From the NCBI GenBank assembly GCA_030280995.1, contig JASXTE010000015.1:19827001-19891000 (forward strand): a DNA stretch of 64,000 nucleotides. The letters are read 5' to 3'. This document shows positions 1-10,600 of this stretch, piece by piece. Position 1 is the first letter of the stretch. Each line of letters begins with the position of its first letter. Under the pieces are notes generated by a model, which was not told the DNA's origin, did not search any database, and saw nothing but the letters and a program-made list of their open reading frames with translations. The DNA comes from Hemileia vastatrix (taxonomy: Eukaryota; Basidiomycota; Pucciniomycetes; Pucciniales; Zaghouaniaceae). The position numbers were made by a program, and so were the translations under genes.

Positions 1-957
1 TTATTGTGTAAGTTTTAATTATACACTTTTTGTCTTATTGTTAGACTCTCTAGATAATTCTTCCAATCTTTCAATTCTTAATAATAATTTACTTATGATT
101 TTTGATGCCATTGGATTTTCTTTCAAAAAATATTCAACTTTATCTGTGTCTAATTCAGAAGACTCATCATTATTATTGGATTGAAGATTCAATTCATTTG
201 GTTCAATTTTATTGTTCCTAGTATTATCCTTTTTTCAATAAAACTCTGTACTTTGTCATCATTTAAAGATAAATCTAAAATGCTATGTTCAAATGAATAA
301 TTCTTAATATCCTTATCAATTATATTCTATACATCTATATCAATTTCATTACCTATGAGTAATTTATTATTAGTATCATATAATTGATTATGAGAAGATG
401 GATGACTTTCCAAGCTTTTACTTTACTTACCCATCCTTTTCTCCCTTTCTTCTGTAAGGGTGACTGCTGGAACTCTATTGAGGAGGATGTTTGTAGTTTT
501 AAGATTACCAGTCCCATTTCCATTTGCTTACTGTAATTTTTTTTCCACTTCTTGATTTGGAGCTAGAGGTACTTATGGAAAAAAAGTGGAAGGGTTGTTG
601 ACCACTGAGGTAGGTTGAACTTTGAGACTTAACAATGCTTGATTTACTTCTATGAATCCTTGAGCTGCTCTCTTTTCCAGATTTTTCATCTGGTCCAACA
701 TGTTGTTTACTTTCACTTTCACATTGTTTAGAAGTGATGATAGGGAATGAATTTGCTCTTGTAATGTGTTTCTTGACTTCTTTATTGTGATTTGGTTTAA
801 TGGCCTTTATTTTTACTCTATAGTATTTTGAGGAGTGTTACTATTTTTTGGAGATTCTTGTTCCTCCATTTGAATATCCTGTAACAGGTTTATCAGCTCT
901 AAGTCTTAAGTTGTAAGGCTTTACCTCATCACTCACAATGTCAACATCATCACACAT
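1..957 (-). pseudogene. Gag 5'-region remnant of a gypsy element
   Basis: Read on the minus strand, an ATG at 957 opens an 11-codon acidic exon (925-957). An intron-like gap follows (donor GTAAAG at 924, acceptor ACAG ending at 879), then a second exon with coiled-coil character. The layout matches the start of element 1 (6986) and element 3 (40650): a short acidic exon, then a GTAAG-type donor, then CAG before a GAT codon. Several stops and indels break it (for example TAA after about 21 codons of exon 2). Near 440 a GTAAGTAA and, further on, an AG before GTAAT resemble a second intron-like pair seen in element 1. It runs off the window edge. This is a dead copy, useful mainly for comparison. 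Confidence 0.55.
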
Positions 958-1555
958 GTAGAAAATGGAACTTAATCAAAAAATTCAGATATAATTATAA
1001 AAACTTCAAAAAGAGTTTTATCAGTATGATATAACACTACTTAAGTCAATTAATTGCTTACTTGTAGTTTTAAGAGTGAATTTATAAGTGCCAAAAGTCA
1101 GATATGCTTTTATGTGGTCACTTAATTCAAGATGTCTACAAAATATAGCCATTTTTATATATTTAAAAAAGAAATTTGTCAGTACTCTTCTTATTAAATA
1201 TTAAATGAGTTGTACAAACCAAGAAAAAAAGAATTAAAAGTGAAGTTAAAAATAATCAATTAATCAGTTTTTTATTATTTGGGTTATTATTTGCAAAGAT
1301 TAAAAATTTAATTGGTCTATTGACAGATCTTTACTAAGACCAATTGATGTTCAATTAGTAGTAAAATTTTTGATTCCATATCACAATTTTATTATATAAC
1401 ATGGCTTCTTTTTCTGAAATCACTATAGGAAGTGACCCCAACTCTTTGTAATTAATTCAATCATGTTTATAGGGATTTTTTTTACTTGTAGCCTTTGTTT
1501 GAATTTTTACTTACTGGAAGAAAACCAACAGAATTGTTGAAGAAAGGCCCCTGAT
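958..1555 (-). other. Presumed leader between LTR and gag remnant
   Basis: This AT-rich stretch lies between the end of a minus-strand LTR (TGTCAGGC at 1556 on the plus strand) and the gag remnant that starts at 957. Its place fits the untranslated leader of that element. No gene is seen in it. Confidence 0.4.
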
Positions 1556-3525
1556 TGTCAGGCTTAGTTCAAGTACAAAAACGTTAATAGCTTAATTAGT
1601 CAGTTTTCTAAAAGATTTTGATGGTCCAGTATGAATAGTGTTGTCCAAATCCAATTAAGTAATGAAATATAATTCAATGTAATGGTCTCTGTCAGCCTGT
1701 ATATCCCCAGGACTGAGTAAAAAGTACTTATAAGTTATGTTAAACACATGAACTATACATGGGAATAATAATTAAGAGTACACAAATAGTATACATAAGT
1801 AAATTTATGATAATATACAAAATATGCCATTATAACACCTTATATACATGCATATATCCATCTTTTATAGGTCTTAGGTACTTAATATTAGGTTGGAATA
1901 TGTTAGGGTAATTTTAAGAACCTTAAGTATAATGCTAAATAATTTTTAAGTACACTTAAAGCTGTTATTTTCACTGTTTTATGAAAAAAAACAAGAAATG
2001 TGCTTTATTTCACTTAAAAGTTGACTATATGCGCCATAAACTTGAGAATATCAAAAATGTGCTTTGAAAGATCAATTTCTCTTATTTAGGAATATTGATT
2101 TGGCTATCTAAATGCATAAAAATAACACTTTTCAAATTTGGTGTTTTTTATGCCAGAAATGGCTTCTGTGTACTGGCCACATACTGCCTGCTTTTTTCCC
2201 ATGTGAATAGCTTCATTTTTAGAAAAGTTAGCTTTTTAACACTATAATTACCCCACATTCTACGCCCACTGTGGGGAAACACACTAAAATAGGCAACAGG
2301 CGCTTATTTAGTGTCCTAGTTTAATTAATAATGCGTTGACCTTGTTTATATGCACTAATTTCATTAAAAACCTTACTCTTGGCATCTTATTTCATCACCA
2401 CGCTTAAATTTGCCTAAATTTAGTCAAGGATTTACCCGTGAAAGTGCCTTCCAAGGACTGCATGTAGTTACCCCACATCCCACGCTCTTTTTTGAGTTTT
2501 TGGGTGGTTTCTCAGTCAATATTGGGTATTTTTGAATGGGAATTTCATGTAGTATAATGTCAGTATTAGCCCCATTATTTCTACAGTGAATCTTCCTTAT
2601 TATTAAGCTATTATTAACCTTAAAAATTCGCCTTTAGACTTTTATATTATTGTTTATTACGCATATATTCTCTTTTTATCTTATTTCTTAATTTTGATGT
2701 ATTTTCCTCATTAATACAGGATTTTGGTGGTTGTTAATCTTCTAATTATGTCATGGATTACAGGAAATTTTGATGGGAATGTCTATTAGTGGTTTGGAGG
2801 TATTATTAACTATGTATTGGGTGGTACATCAAGGGAAAAATTGGGGAAATCATTGTGTATAAAAAGAGGAGGGTTTTTGGTTGTATTTCTTCATTCTTTA
2901 TCATTACAATTTACCCAATATAACCAAATAAATTTCAATACATATCAATTAGTATTTTTATAAGACTTTTGAATAGTATCCGAATTATAAAATCTATTTT
3001 TCTACCAACTAAAAAGATTGTAAGCCATATATAAAAATAGTGAGAATTATATTACTGAGACCTTTAATTTTGATGATATTTTACTACTTTTTGGATTTAA
3101 ACTACAGTATTCATATAGGACCATTAAAATCTTCTAGACAACTGACCATTTAAGCTAGTTCACGTCTTTGTACTTGACCTCAGCCTGACAGTCTCACTAA
3201 TTTAATCTCACTAATTATGCATTGTATACAGCTTACAGCTGGTATAAAAATAGAACTGATGATTTAAACCAATATTTAAAAGACTTTAGCAGTACTAATG
3301 AATATGTATTGGTTGGGTTTCTTTATATATTTGTAAGGCAATGTAAAAGATTGTAGAAAACAAGACCAAAAATGGCCTATTTTTATACCCAATAATTTTT
3401 CAATGTTTCCCCCTGGTTTACCAATCCTATACACAACCAATGATGCCTCAATCTAGCAAGTACACATGCCCATCAACTTAAGGAGTAACCAATCACACAA
3501 GAAAAATAATATCACATACCAAAAT
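1556..3525 (-). repeat. Family-C LTR (C0), interrupted, minus strand
   Basis: The stretch starting TGTCAGGCTTAG at 1556 and the stretch 3196-3525 both match, in order, the family-C LTR at 4763-5154 plus 14332 onward. They are therefore two parts of one minus-strand LTR, split by solo LTR C1 and then cut by LTR B1 at 3526. It is probably the 5' LTR of the element whose gag remnant lies at 1-957. The remainder was not found. Confidence 0.5.
1690..3190 (+). repeat. Solo LTR C1 (family C), TSD GTCTC
   Basis: The 1501-bp unit starts TGTCAGCCTG and ends CAGCCTGACA, so it has inverted TG...CA ends. It is flanked by the 5-bp direct repeat GTCTC (1685-1689 and 3191-3195). A TATA box (TATAAAAA) lies at 2858-2865. 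No internal coding region is present, so it is a solo LTR left by LTR-LTR recombination. Diverged copies lie at 4763-23860 (minus, split) and 57568-58817. Confidence 0.8.
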
Positions 3526-4762
3526 TGTCAGCCAGGCTGTCTCAGGAGCCCAGTAAACTGTTATAATACTTTATTGGAACCATAAGAGGGAATAAAATTA
3601 TGTATTTTATGTATTTAAAATAAAATATTTTATTGATTAATTAAATTATATAAATATTTTATAAATACATGAAATAATTTTTATATTAATTTCATTATTA
3701 AGTAAATTATTTATATACTTACATAAAACATAATATATATTATATTCTATAAATCATGGCACATTTTTATGTATTTAATATTTATAAATATATATTATAA
3801 CTTTAATGATAAAATTAACTTTTAATGTAATTAAAATTTGATTAATAAAATTTATATATTAAATAAAACTTTTCATATTTTATTATCCATATATATATTG
3901 GGCGCTTTTTTGACCCTTAATTGTGTCAGGAAAATTATTAAATAAGTTAAAACACTTATTTAATAAAAGGGTATTCAAAGTCTCACTTTAAATTAGCAAT
4001 ATCATTAAATTAATTATTTGTTTCATTCAAACTAGTTATTGAATTAATTAAATTGTTAAAATAATTAATTAATTCTGCTTTATACTAGGTTAAATTGATT
4101 ACATGAATTTTTGCATCAAAATAATTTTATTTGTTTCAGTTAAAACACTTACATCTTACTGTAATGCCTGTTTTGGATTATATTACTCACATTTCTTATG
4201 TTTCAGACTTACTTAGTTACTCATTATTTTAATTAATTGGTTTGGGAAATTATGGTGGGAAAAATACTTACTTAATCATGGGTTTAGTTAATTGTTGCAT
4301 GTTTTTCTCTTAATATCTATGTTTTAGTTATATTCTTTTATTTTATTGTTTCACCTTATTACTATTTTGTATATACTCATTTGTGGCGCTTCAGAGGTCC
4401 CCTTGCCTATAAAAAGGCCTTGGGTAATCCCCTTTAGCCCCATCACTTACATTATCTTATTATTTTTTACAATACATTATTATATTAATTACATATGGCG
4501 CTTGTCTCCCTTTTAATTTCTATATTAAATAAATTAAAGGTTGCTTTAAGATTTTTAGTAGTCCCTAGTTGGTATTTAAGCAGTGTAGAATATAATTACT
4601 TACTGGATCAAAATACCTATTAAACCATTGTCTTTTGTCTTATCAGCATTCCCAAAAACCATTATTGCACTTCCTTTAAACATTCCCCTTTTCCTCCTTT
4701 TTTTCTTTTTTTTTTATTAGTTTTCTTTAATTTCTTCCCCCTTTTTTCCTTCTTTTCCTTTC
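3526..4762 (+). repeat. LTR B1, 3' end missing
   Basis: It starts TGTCAGCCAGGCTG and matches the complete solo LTR at 59751-60953 and, more distantly, the LTRs of element 1. Shared blocks include GACCCTTAATTGTGT (near 3915) and a TATA box at 4408-4415 followed by AAGGCCTTGG. The expected terminus, ending TGACA after a CTTCTAGAC block, is absent because family-C LTR C2 begins at 4763. Confidence 0.6.
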
Positions 4763-5154
4763 TGTCAGGCTGAGGTCAAGTACAGAGATGTGAACTAGCT
4801 TGAATGTTCAGTTTTCTAGAAGATTTTAATGGTCCTATATGAATACTGTAGTACAACTCCAATAAGTATTAAAATATAACTCAATATAAGGGTCTCAGTA
4901 ATTTTAATTTCACTAATTATAAATGGGTTACAATCTTATAATTGGTAGAAAAATAGATGTAATAATTCAGATACTATTCAAAGAGTTTATAAGTTCTATT
5001 GATAAGTATTGTAATTTTATTGGTTATATATTTGAATTGTAATGATAAAGAATGTAGAAAACAAGACCAAAAAACCCTTCCTTTTATACACAATAACTTC
5101 CCCAATGAACCCCTTAATTTACCAGCTCTATACATGGTTAATGAAGCCTCATTC

Positions 5155-6295
5155 TGTCAGCCAGGCTATTCCAGGAGTCCAGTAAATGATATATAAATTA
5201 TAAAACCTTAAAGAGTGGGTAAAACTTGTATTTAATGAATATAACTTAATATTTTATTACATAATGAAATTATATAAGAATTTTATTATATACAAATGTT
5301 ACATTAAATTTATTGGTTATATATATTTTTATTTACAATTAAATTGAGCATAATATAATATATTCTACAAATAATGGCGCATTTTTATATATTTAATAAT
5401 TATAAATTTATATTTAATTAATTAAAAAAACATATATTATAATTACAAGTGTAAATTTGATTTATAATATATTTAAATTAATTACTTAAATTTATATATT
5501 AACTAATACCTCTCATATGACACTAAACAATTATTAAGGACGCTTCTTTTGACCCTTAATTGTGTTAGAAAAAACAAATAAATTAATTTGAACTAAATTG
5601 AGATTAATTGATTGTTTTGTTGCGTCAAATTATTTTTTGTTTCACTTAAAATGTCCTCTAATCAGGATGTACCATCTGTTGGGAATTATATTTCTCATAG
5701 TTCCTATGTTTCCACTCTTGTTTAGTTATTTACTATTGTCACTTACTGATTTGGGGATTAATGGCGGGGAAATTGGATTCTTAATTGGGCTTTTAATTAA
5801 TTGTTTCATGTTTTTCTCTATATTGTTATGTTTCATTTACTCTTTTTGATATATTTGTTTTATTCCTTTCTAATCATTGTATTTACTGATATAGTAGCGC
5901 TTCAGAGGACCCATTGCCTATAAAAGGGCCTTGGATAATCCCCTGTAGCCTCATCACTTATTATACACTCAACAATTAAATACAATTTTTATATTACGTT
6001 TATATTCTTTTTATTAGTAATAAAATTCTAATTAAAATTTTATATAACAATTTAAAGGTTGCTTTAAGTCTGATAGTAATTATTTTGGTTGCCGCGCAGA
6101 ACTCTTACTTAAATAATATTAATATTAATAAAACCAAGTTGTTGTCACCTCCCAGCTCACTTATCGTTGTTTTTCTCTCAATAAATTAAATACTTTTATT
6201 AAATTTTATTTTTTTTATTACCCATACTCCTTTCCTCCTTCTCCTCCTCTCATTCCTCCTTCTATTTTCTCCTTCTTCTAGACGACCGGCCGACA
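5155..6295 (+). repeat. 5' LTR of element 1
   Basis: The 1141-bp repeat starts TGTCAGCCAGGC and ends CGGCCGACA. Its near-identical partner is 13187-14326. It contains the RNA polymerase II promoter (TATAAAAG at 5919-5926). Confidence 0.93.
5919..5926 (+). promoter_or_regulatory. TATA box of element 1 5' LTR
   Basis: TATAAAAG is followed by GGCCTTGG. The same block is conserved at 4408, 13950 and 60602 in related LTRs, which supports it as the core promoter that starts genomic RNA. Confidence 0.7.
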
Positions 6296-6985
6296 ACTGA
6301 GGGCCTTTCCAAACGACGACGACGATCGAAGCCTGGCGACGAACGACAAAACGCACGGACCACCTAGCAAAACGAAACTTTTGCCGCGACTGTGTTTCGA
6401 ACTTGGGTTCGACATCTTAGGTTTATATAATATTAATTTTTATATTATTTTGAAGTGATTTTTCGATCACTATAGTAAGTTCACCTTTGCGCCTCTCACT
6501 CATATTACTATATTTTTATTGCAATAACAGTGATTGTGGCTTAATTGCTGATTCACTGAGTGTAAGTGTTCAATTTTTAAAAAAATTTTTTTCCTAGTTG
6601 ACCATTATAGAGTGTTAAATCCTCTTAGTCCTAGAAGAATTGACATTATTATTAATACAAAGTGAATTATTAATTTAATTTTTTTTTTATTAATTAATTA
6701 TTGTTAATTTTGGTTGACTTAAGACATTGTGCTTAGTCCCAATATATTGCCATATTTAATATTGGTAATTAATTGGTTGAATTAACTAACTTGTTATTCC
6801 CAATTTAAACTTGCAATCCATTTTTTTAAAAAATTAATTTTTTTAATTATTACTTTATATTGAAAGTTATTTTTTCTATAATTTAATTAATTAAAAAAAT
6901 TTTTTATATTATTTGGAGCAATTATTGACTAACTTTGATTATTTTTTTATAAAGTACAAAGTAAAATATTAATCTTCCCACTAGT
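6296..6985 (+). other. Leader of element 1 with CpG-rich start
   Basis: The leader between the 5' LTR and the first ATG begins with about 120 bases rich in CpG (6296-6415) and then turns AT-rich. The first bases after the LTR (ACTGAGGGCC) do not begin with TGG as a tRNA-CCA primer site would. Diverged GTTGAC...GTCC motifs (near 6596 and 6711) resemble the leader array of element 3. Confidence 0.5.
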
Positions 6986-7667
6986 ATGTCCAACAATTTG
7001 ACAGAAAAAATGGATAACATGCAAGTGGATGAAATAGAAATTGACTATGATGCTGACACTGTAAGTTCTTCTAAAGTTGGTCATAAAAAATCTTATGTTA
7101 ACACAAAGAATTCTCATCCTGCAGGATGTGGAAATGACAGGAAATGCAAACAAACCAAACCCCCTTCCCCCAGTACCACAGAAGGAAGTAAAGCCTCTAG
7201 TGCCTCAAGAAGGTCTTCCAAAAGGCTTCAAAATAAAAAAGCTTCCTCTGCCACAACAAATCAGCAACCTCTCCAGTCATATAAAAGAGTTGAAGACAGA
7301 AAATATGACGTACAAAGCAAAGGTAGACACATTGTGGGATCAGGTCCAAGAACTCAGGAACCAGATTCAGGCCCAGGCCCCTCCTCAATTGCCTCCCAAT
7401 CAGCTTCAATTTCAGGCTCAACCTTCACAGCCACCCAGCTCAACCATCCAAAATCCAAATACTATGGAAGTAGAGCAATGGAAATGGGATTATCTAATGA
7501 GTCACTACCAACAGAATGTGCAACACCCTCCTCATCATCAGCCTGGCCCATCCAGAACACCCAATTTCCATCCACCTCCTCATCCCTACCAACAAAGCAG
7601 GAGAAAGAAGGCCCAAGCACAATCCCAAACCCAGTCCCAGGGGAAGTTTCCTCCTCTGCCATGGTAA
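6986..7667 (+). CDS. Overlapping spliced ORF1 of element 1
   Basis: Joining exon 6986-7060 to exon 7125-7667 across a 64-base intron (GTAAGT...TGCAG) gives a 205-residue protein in a different frame from Gag-Pol. It has an acidic start, a coiled-coil stretch, a Pro/Gln-rich part and a basic end. In element 3 the same frame, after an intron at the same place, keeps the motifs HIKEL..EN, GPSRT and HPYQ, although it has two stops there. The left-edge copy also keeps HPY followed by RRK in this frame. Its stop TAA (7665-7667) sits inside GTAAGT and overlaps ATG 7661-7663 of the Gag-Pol frame (ATGGTAA). A second intron-like pair (7664-7721, branch-like CTAAT) would rejoin to the same TGG-TAA. Function unknown; an alternative Gag N-terminus or accessory protein. 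Confidence 0.6.
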
Positions 7668-10600
7668 GTAATTTGGTTGATAGTCACTTGGGTATATTTT
7701 CTAATAAATCTTCTTCTGCAGGTAATATTATTGAACATGGTGAAAGAACAGTTAAACCTGTTAAAAGACAGCTTCCTGTAACTAGTAGCCCTATTGATGT
7801 AATTAGCAAATTGTCATTTGATGAACCTTTACATTTAACTTCTACATCTTTAATTAATCCTTCTCTTGAAATTAAAAATGATTCTGTTCCCCCTGAAATC
7901 TATAACTTAATTGAAAAAACTTCTGAGGAAATTTTGAAAGATACCCTTGATTTTAATATTGTGAAAGACAAACATGTGAGAGATGTGTTAATCCATGAAA
8001 ATGATAGATTAAATAATTTACACTTGCAATGTAGAGTGAGTTCTTCTGTACAAGATACAGCTTATATAAAAATCAAAGAAGCCTTGAATATTGTTCTTAG
8101 TCAACAAAAACAAATAAGAAGTGACCATAGAGCTATCTCAGATAGAAATATTAGTCTGCATAAGACATTGAGTGAATTGAAACCCCTTATTGAGGAAAAT
8201 TATTCATTCAAAAATGAAATAAAATCTCTACAAAATGAGTTGAAGAAACTAAAAAATGACTTCCATGCACTAAGTACCAAACACTCAGTTTCTGAGGACA
8301 GAAATGTTCTATCTCTTGCAAAAGTGAATGACCAGATGTCTGAAATTCCAAGAATAAGAAACTATGTGTCTGACCTACAGGAAAAGTTCTCAACCTTAAC
8401 CATCAATAATGAATTAAATGAGATTTCTGCCAGTAAGCTGCATAAAAATAAAGGGAAAAAACCTGAACAAAGTTCATCCTTTCTTCCTCATATTTCAGCC
8501 ATTAAACAAACTGACAATGAGTCTGTAAAATCTTTTGCTACTAGCAAAAAATCTTGTGATGGTCATGCACCAGCTGTTTCTGTAAATAATGAACTTTCTG
8601 AACACCTGGCTAAACTTCAGGAATTATTACTAATGAATAATTCAAACCAAAAAATGGACCATCCCAGTAGTCAGAAAAATTGGCCTAAGTTAGACCAATA
8701 TCCTACCTTTGATGGTGATTCTTCCTCTGATTGGCAACACTTTATCCAAAGAATTGATAATTTAAAGAGATCTTATAAACTACCTGATGAGGAAATTGTT
8801 TCTAAGCTAATTTCTTTATTTTCCAATGTAGCCTTGATGTGGTATGAATCTGTCCTCTTAGATAACAATCATTATACATGGAATGATTGGAAATCCTTGA
8901 TTGAGAATCAGTTTGGTGGTTCAAAATTCAGGTTAGCTCAGCAAAGACTGTATGAGAATACTAGATATGTATCCTCCTCTGTTGAAAAGCCCATTGTTTT
9001 TCTGATGAAAATAACTAAAATCCTTAGAGCAATTGATCCAAAGATGGATTATGATATTTGGAGAGATAAAATCTTGTATAAATTACCAAATTCTCTTAGG
9101 GATTTGATTGTTGCTAGAACTGAGCATGTAAGGGAAAATTCTTCTTTCATTAATATCTGTAATGAAGTACTACTCAACCATAGATATGAACCAAAGAATT
9201 ACCTTAGTAAATCTTATAATGATCAGAATAAACCTTCTATAAAGCTCCAAGAAAAATCTGGTAAACCCTCTGCCCCAGTTGCACCTAAAAAATATGCAAC
9301 AAATACTTGTTATAAATGTAACAAACCGTGGCAGAAGGGTCATGTTTGTGACAAGAAAATTCATCTTGTTGAACAAAATGAAGACACTGATGAACTTGAT
9401 CTTGATGTCAATAATTCTTCCAGTGACTGTGAAAGTAATATCTCCTATGACAATGAATCTGTTAAAGATGTTTTAATGTTGGAACATGATGTCCATTATT
9501 TAAATAATATATCTGAAGATTGTGTATTGAATTTATCTTCAGTAGAAAATGCTGAGATAATTAAAGATATTACTAACAATTCTATTCCTATATCCCCTTT
9601 AAAGGCACCTGTTATCATTAATGGTAAAAATGTTGATGTAGTTCTTGATTCTGGTGCTGGAGGAAGTGTAGTATCTGAAAAAGCTTTGGCTTCAGTGGAT
9701 AAGGAATATTTGTGTAAATTATTGCCTATAACTTCTGAAAAATGGAGAGGGTATGGTTCTACCTTATTTCCTATTGGCAAATACAAAACCTCTGTATTCT
9801 TCAAATATAATGGTGGTTTTGTCAGAGCTATTTGTGAATTTGTTGTCATGCAAAATGATAATTTGAGCAATTGGTTTATTATGGGAAATGATATTTTAAC
9901 CATGTTTGGTGTGAAACTGGACCCAGCAAATAATTGCTTTACCTTAGGAATGAATGGGAAAAGAAAATTCAAAATTTCTTCTCCTAAACCTTCTGGGCAT
10001 TTGTTGAAATCTTGTAACTCACTGACCCACTGTAAAGGTAGAACAACAACTGAAATGGATGATTTATTACATGAAATAAATACCGCTTCTTTTGGTGATC
10101 ATTTGACTAATGAACAAAAGGATTCTATTGTTGCCTCTATTACCTCTTTCCCTATGGCTTTTGCTCATGGTTCTCATGTCTTGGGAATTGTTCAGGAAGA
10201 GATGAAAATTACCTTATCCTGTAATTTGAGTGATATTCCTCCTTCCCTTAAGAAAAAACCATATCCTGCTTCTCCATCAAAAAGAAAAGATATTGAAGAT
10301 AATATTGAAACATTATTGAAAATGAATATCATTGAGAAAGTGGATGTCACCCCCAAGTATTGTGTCATCTCCCCAGTCTTAATTTCTTATGAAAAAGATA
10401 AAGCTAGATTATGTGGAGATTACAGAGCTTTAAATACTTATACTGTTGATGATATTTATCCTTTACCCAGAATTAATTCAATACATGCTACCTTGCAAGG
10501 TGCAAAATTTATTAGTTGTCTGGATGGTAATAAAGGGTATCATCAAGTTCCAGTTGAGAAAAATTCTCAAAATTTTTTGCTTATTGCTACTCATATGGGA

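Noticed and set aside
5598..5849. Hydrophobic 83-codon frame, repeated at 13594-13920
   Set aside because: It lies in both LTRs of element 1 around the promoter; AT-rich DNA gives hydrophobic frames by chance.
6296..6315. Primer binding site for a tRNA in element 1
   Set aside because: The bases after the LTR do not start with TGG and no tRNA end could be matched by eye.
9496..9972. 158-codon minus-strand frame in element 1
   Set aside because: It is antisense to the protease region with no intron or family signal; it is not comparable to the antisense gene of element 2.
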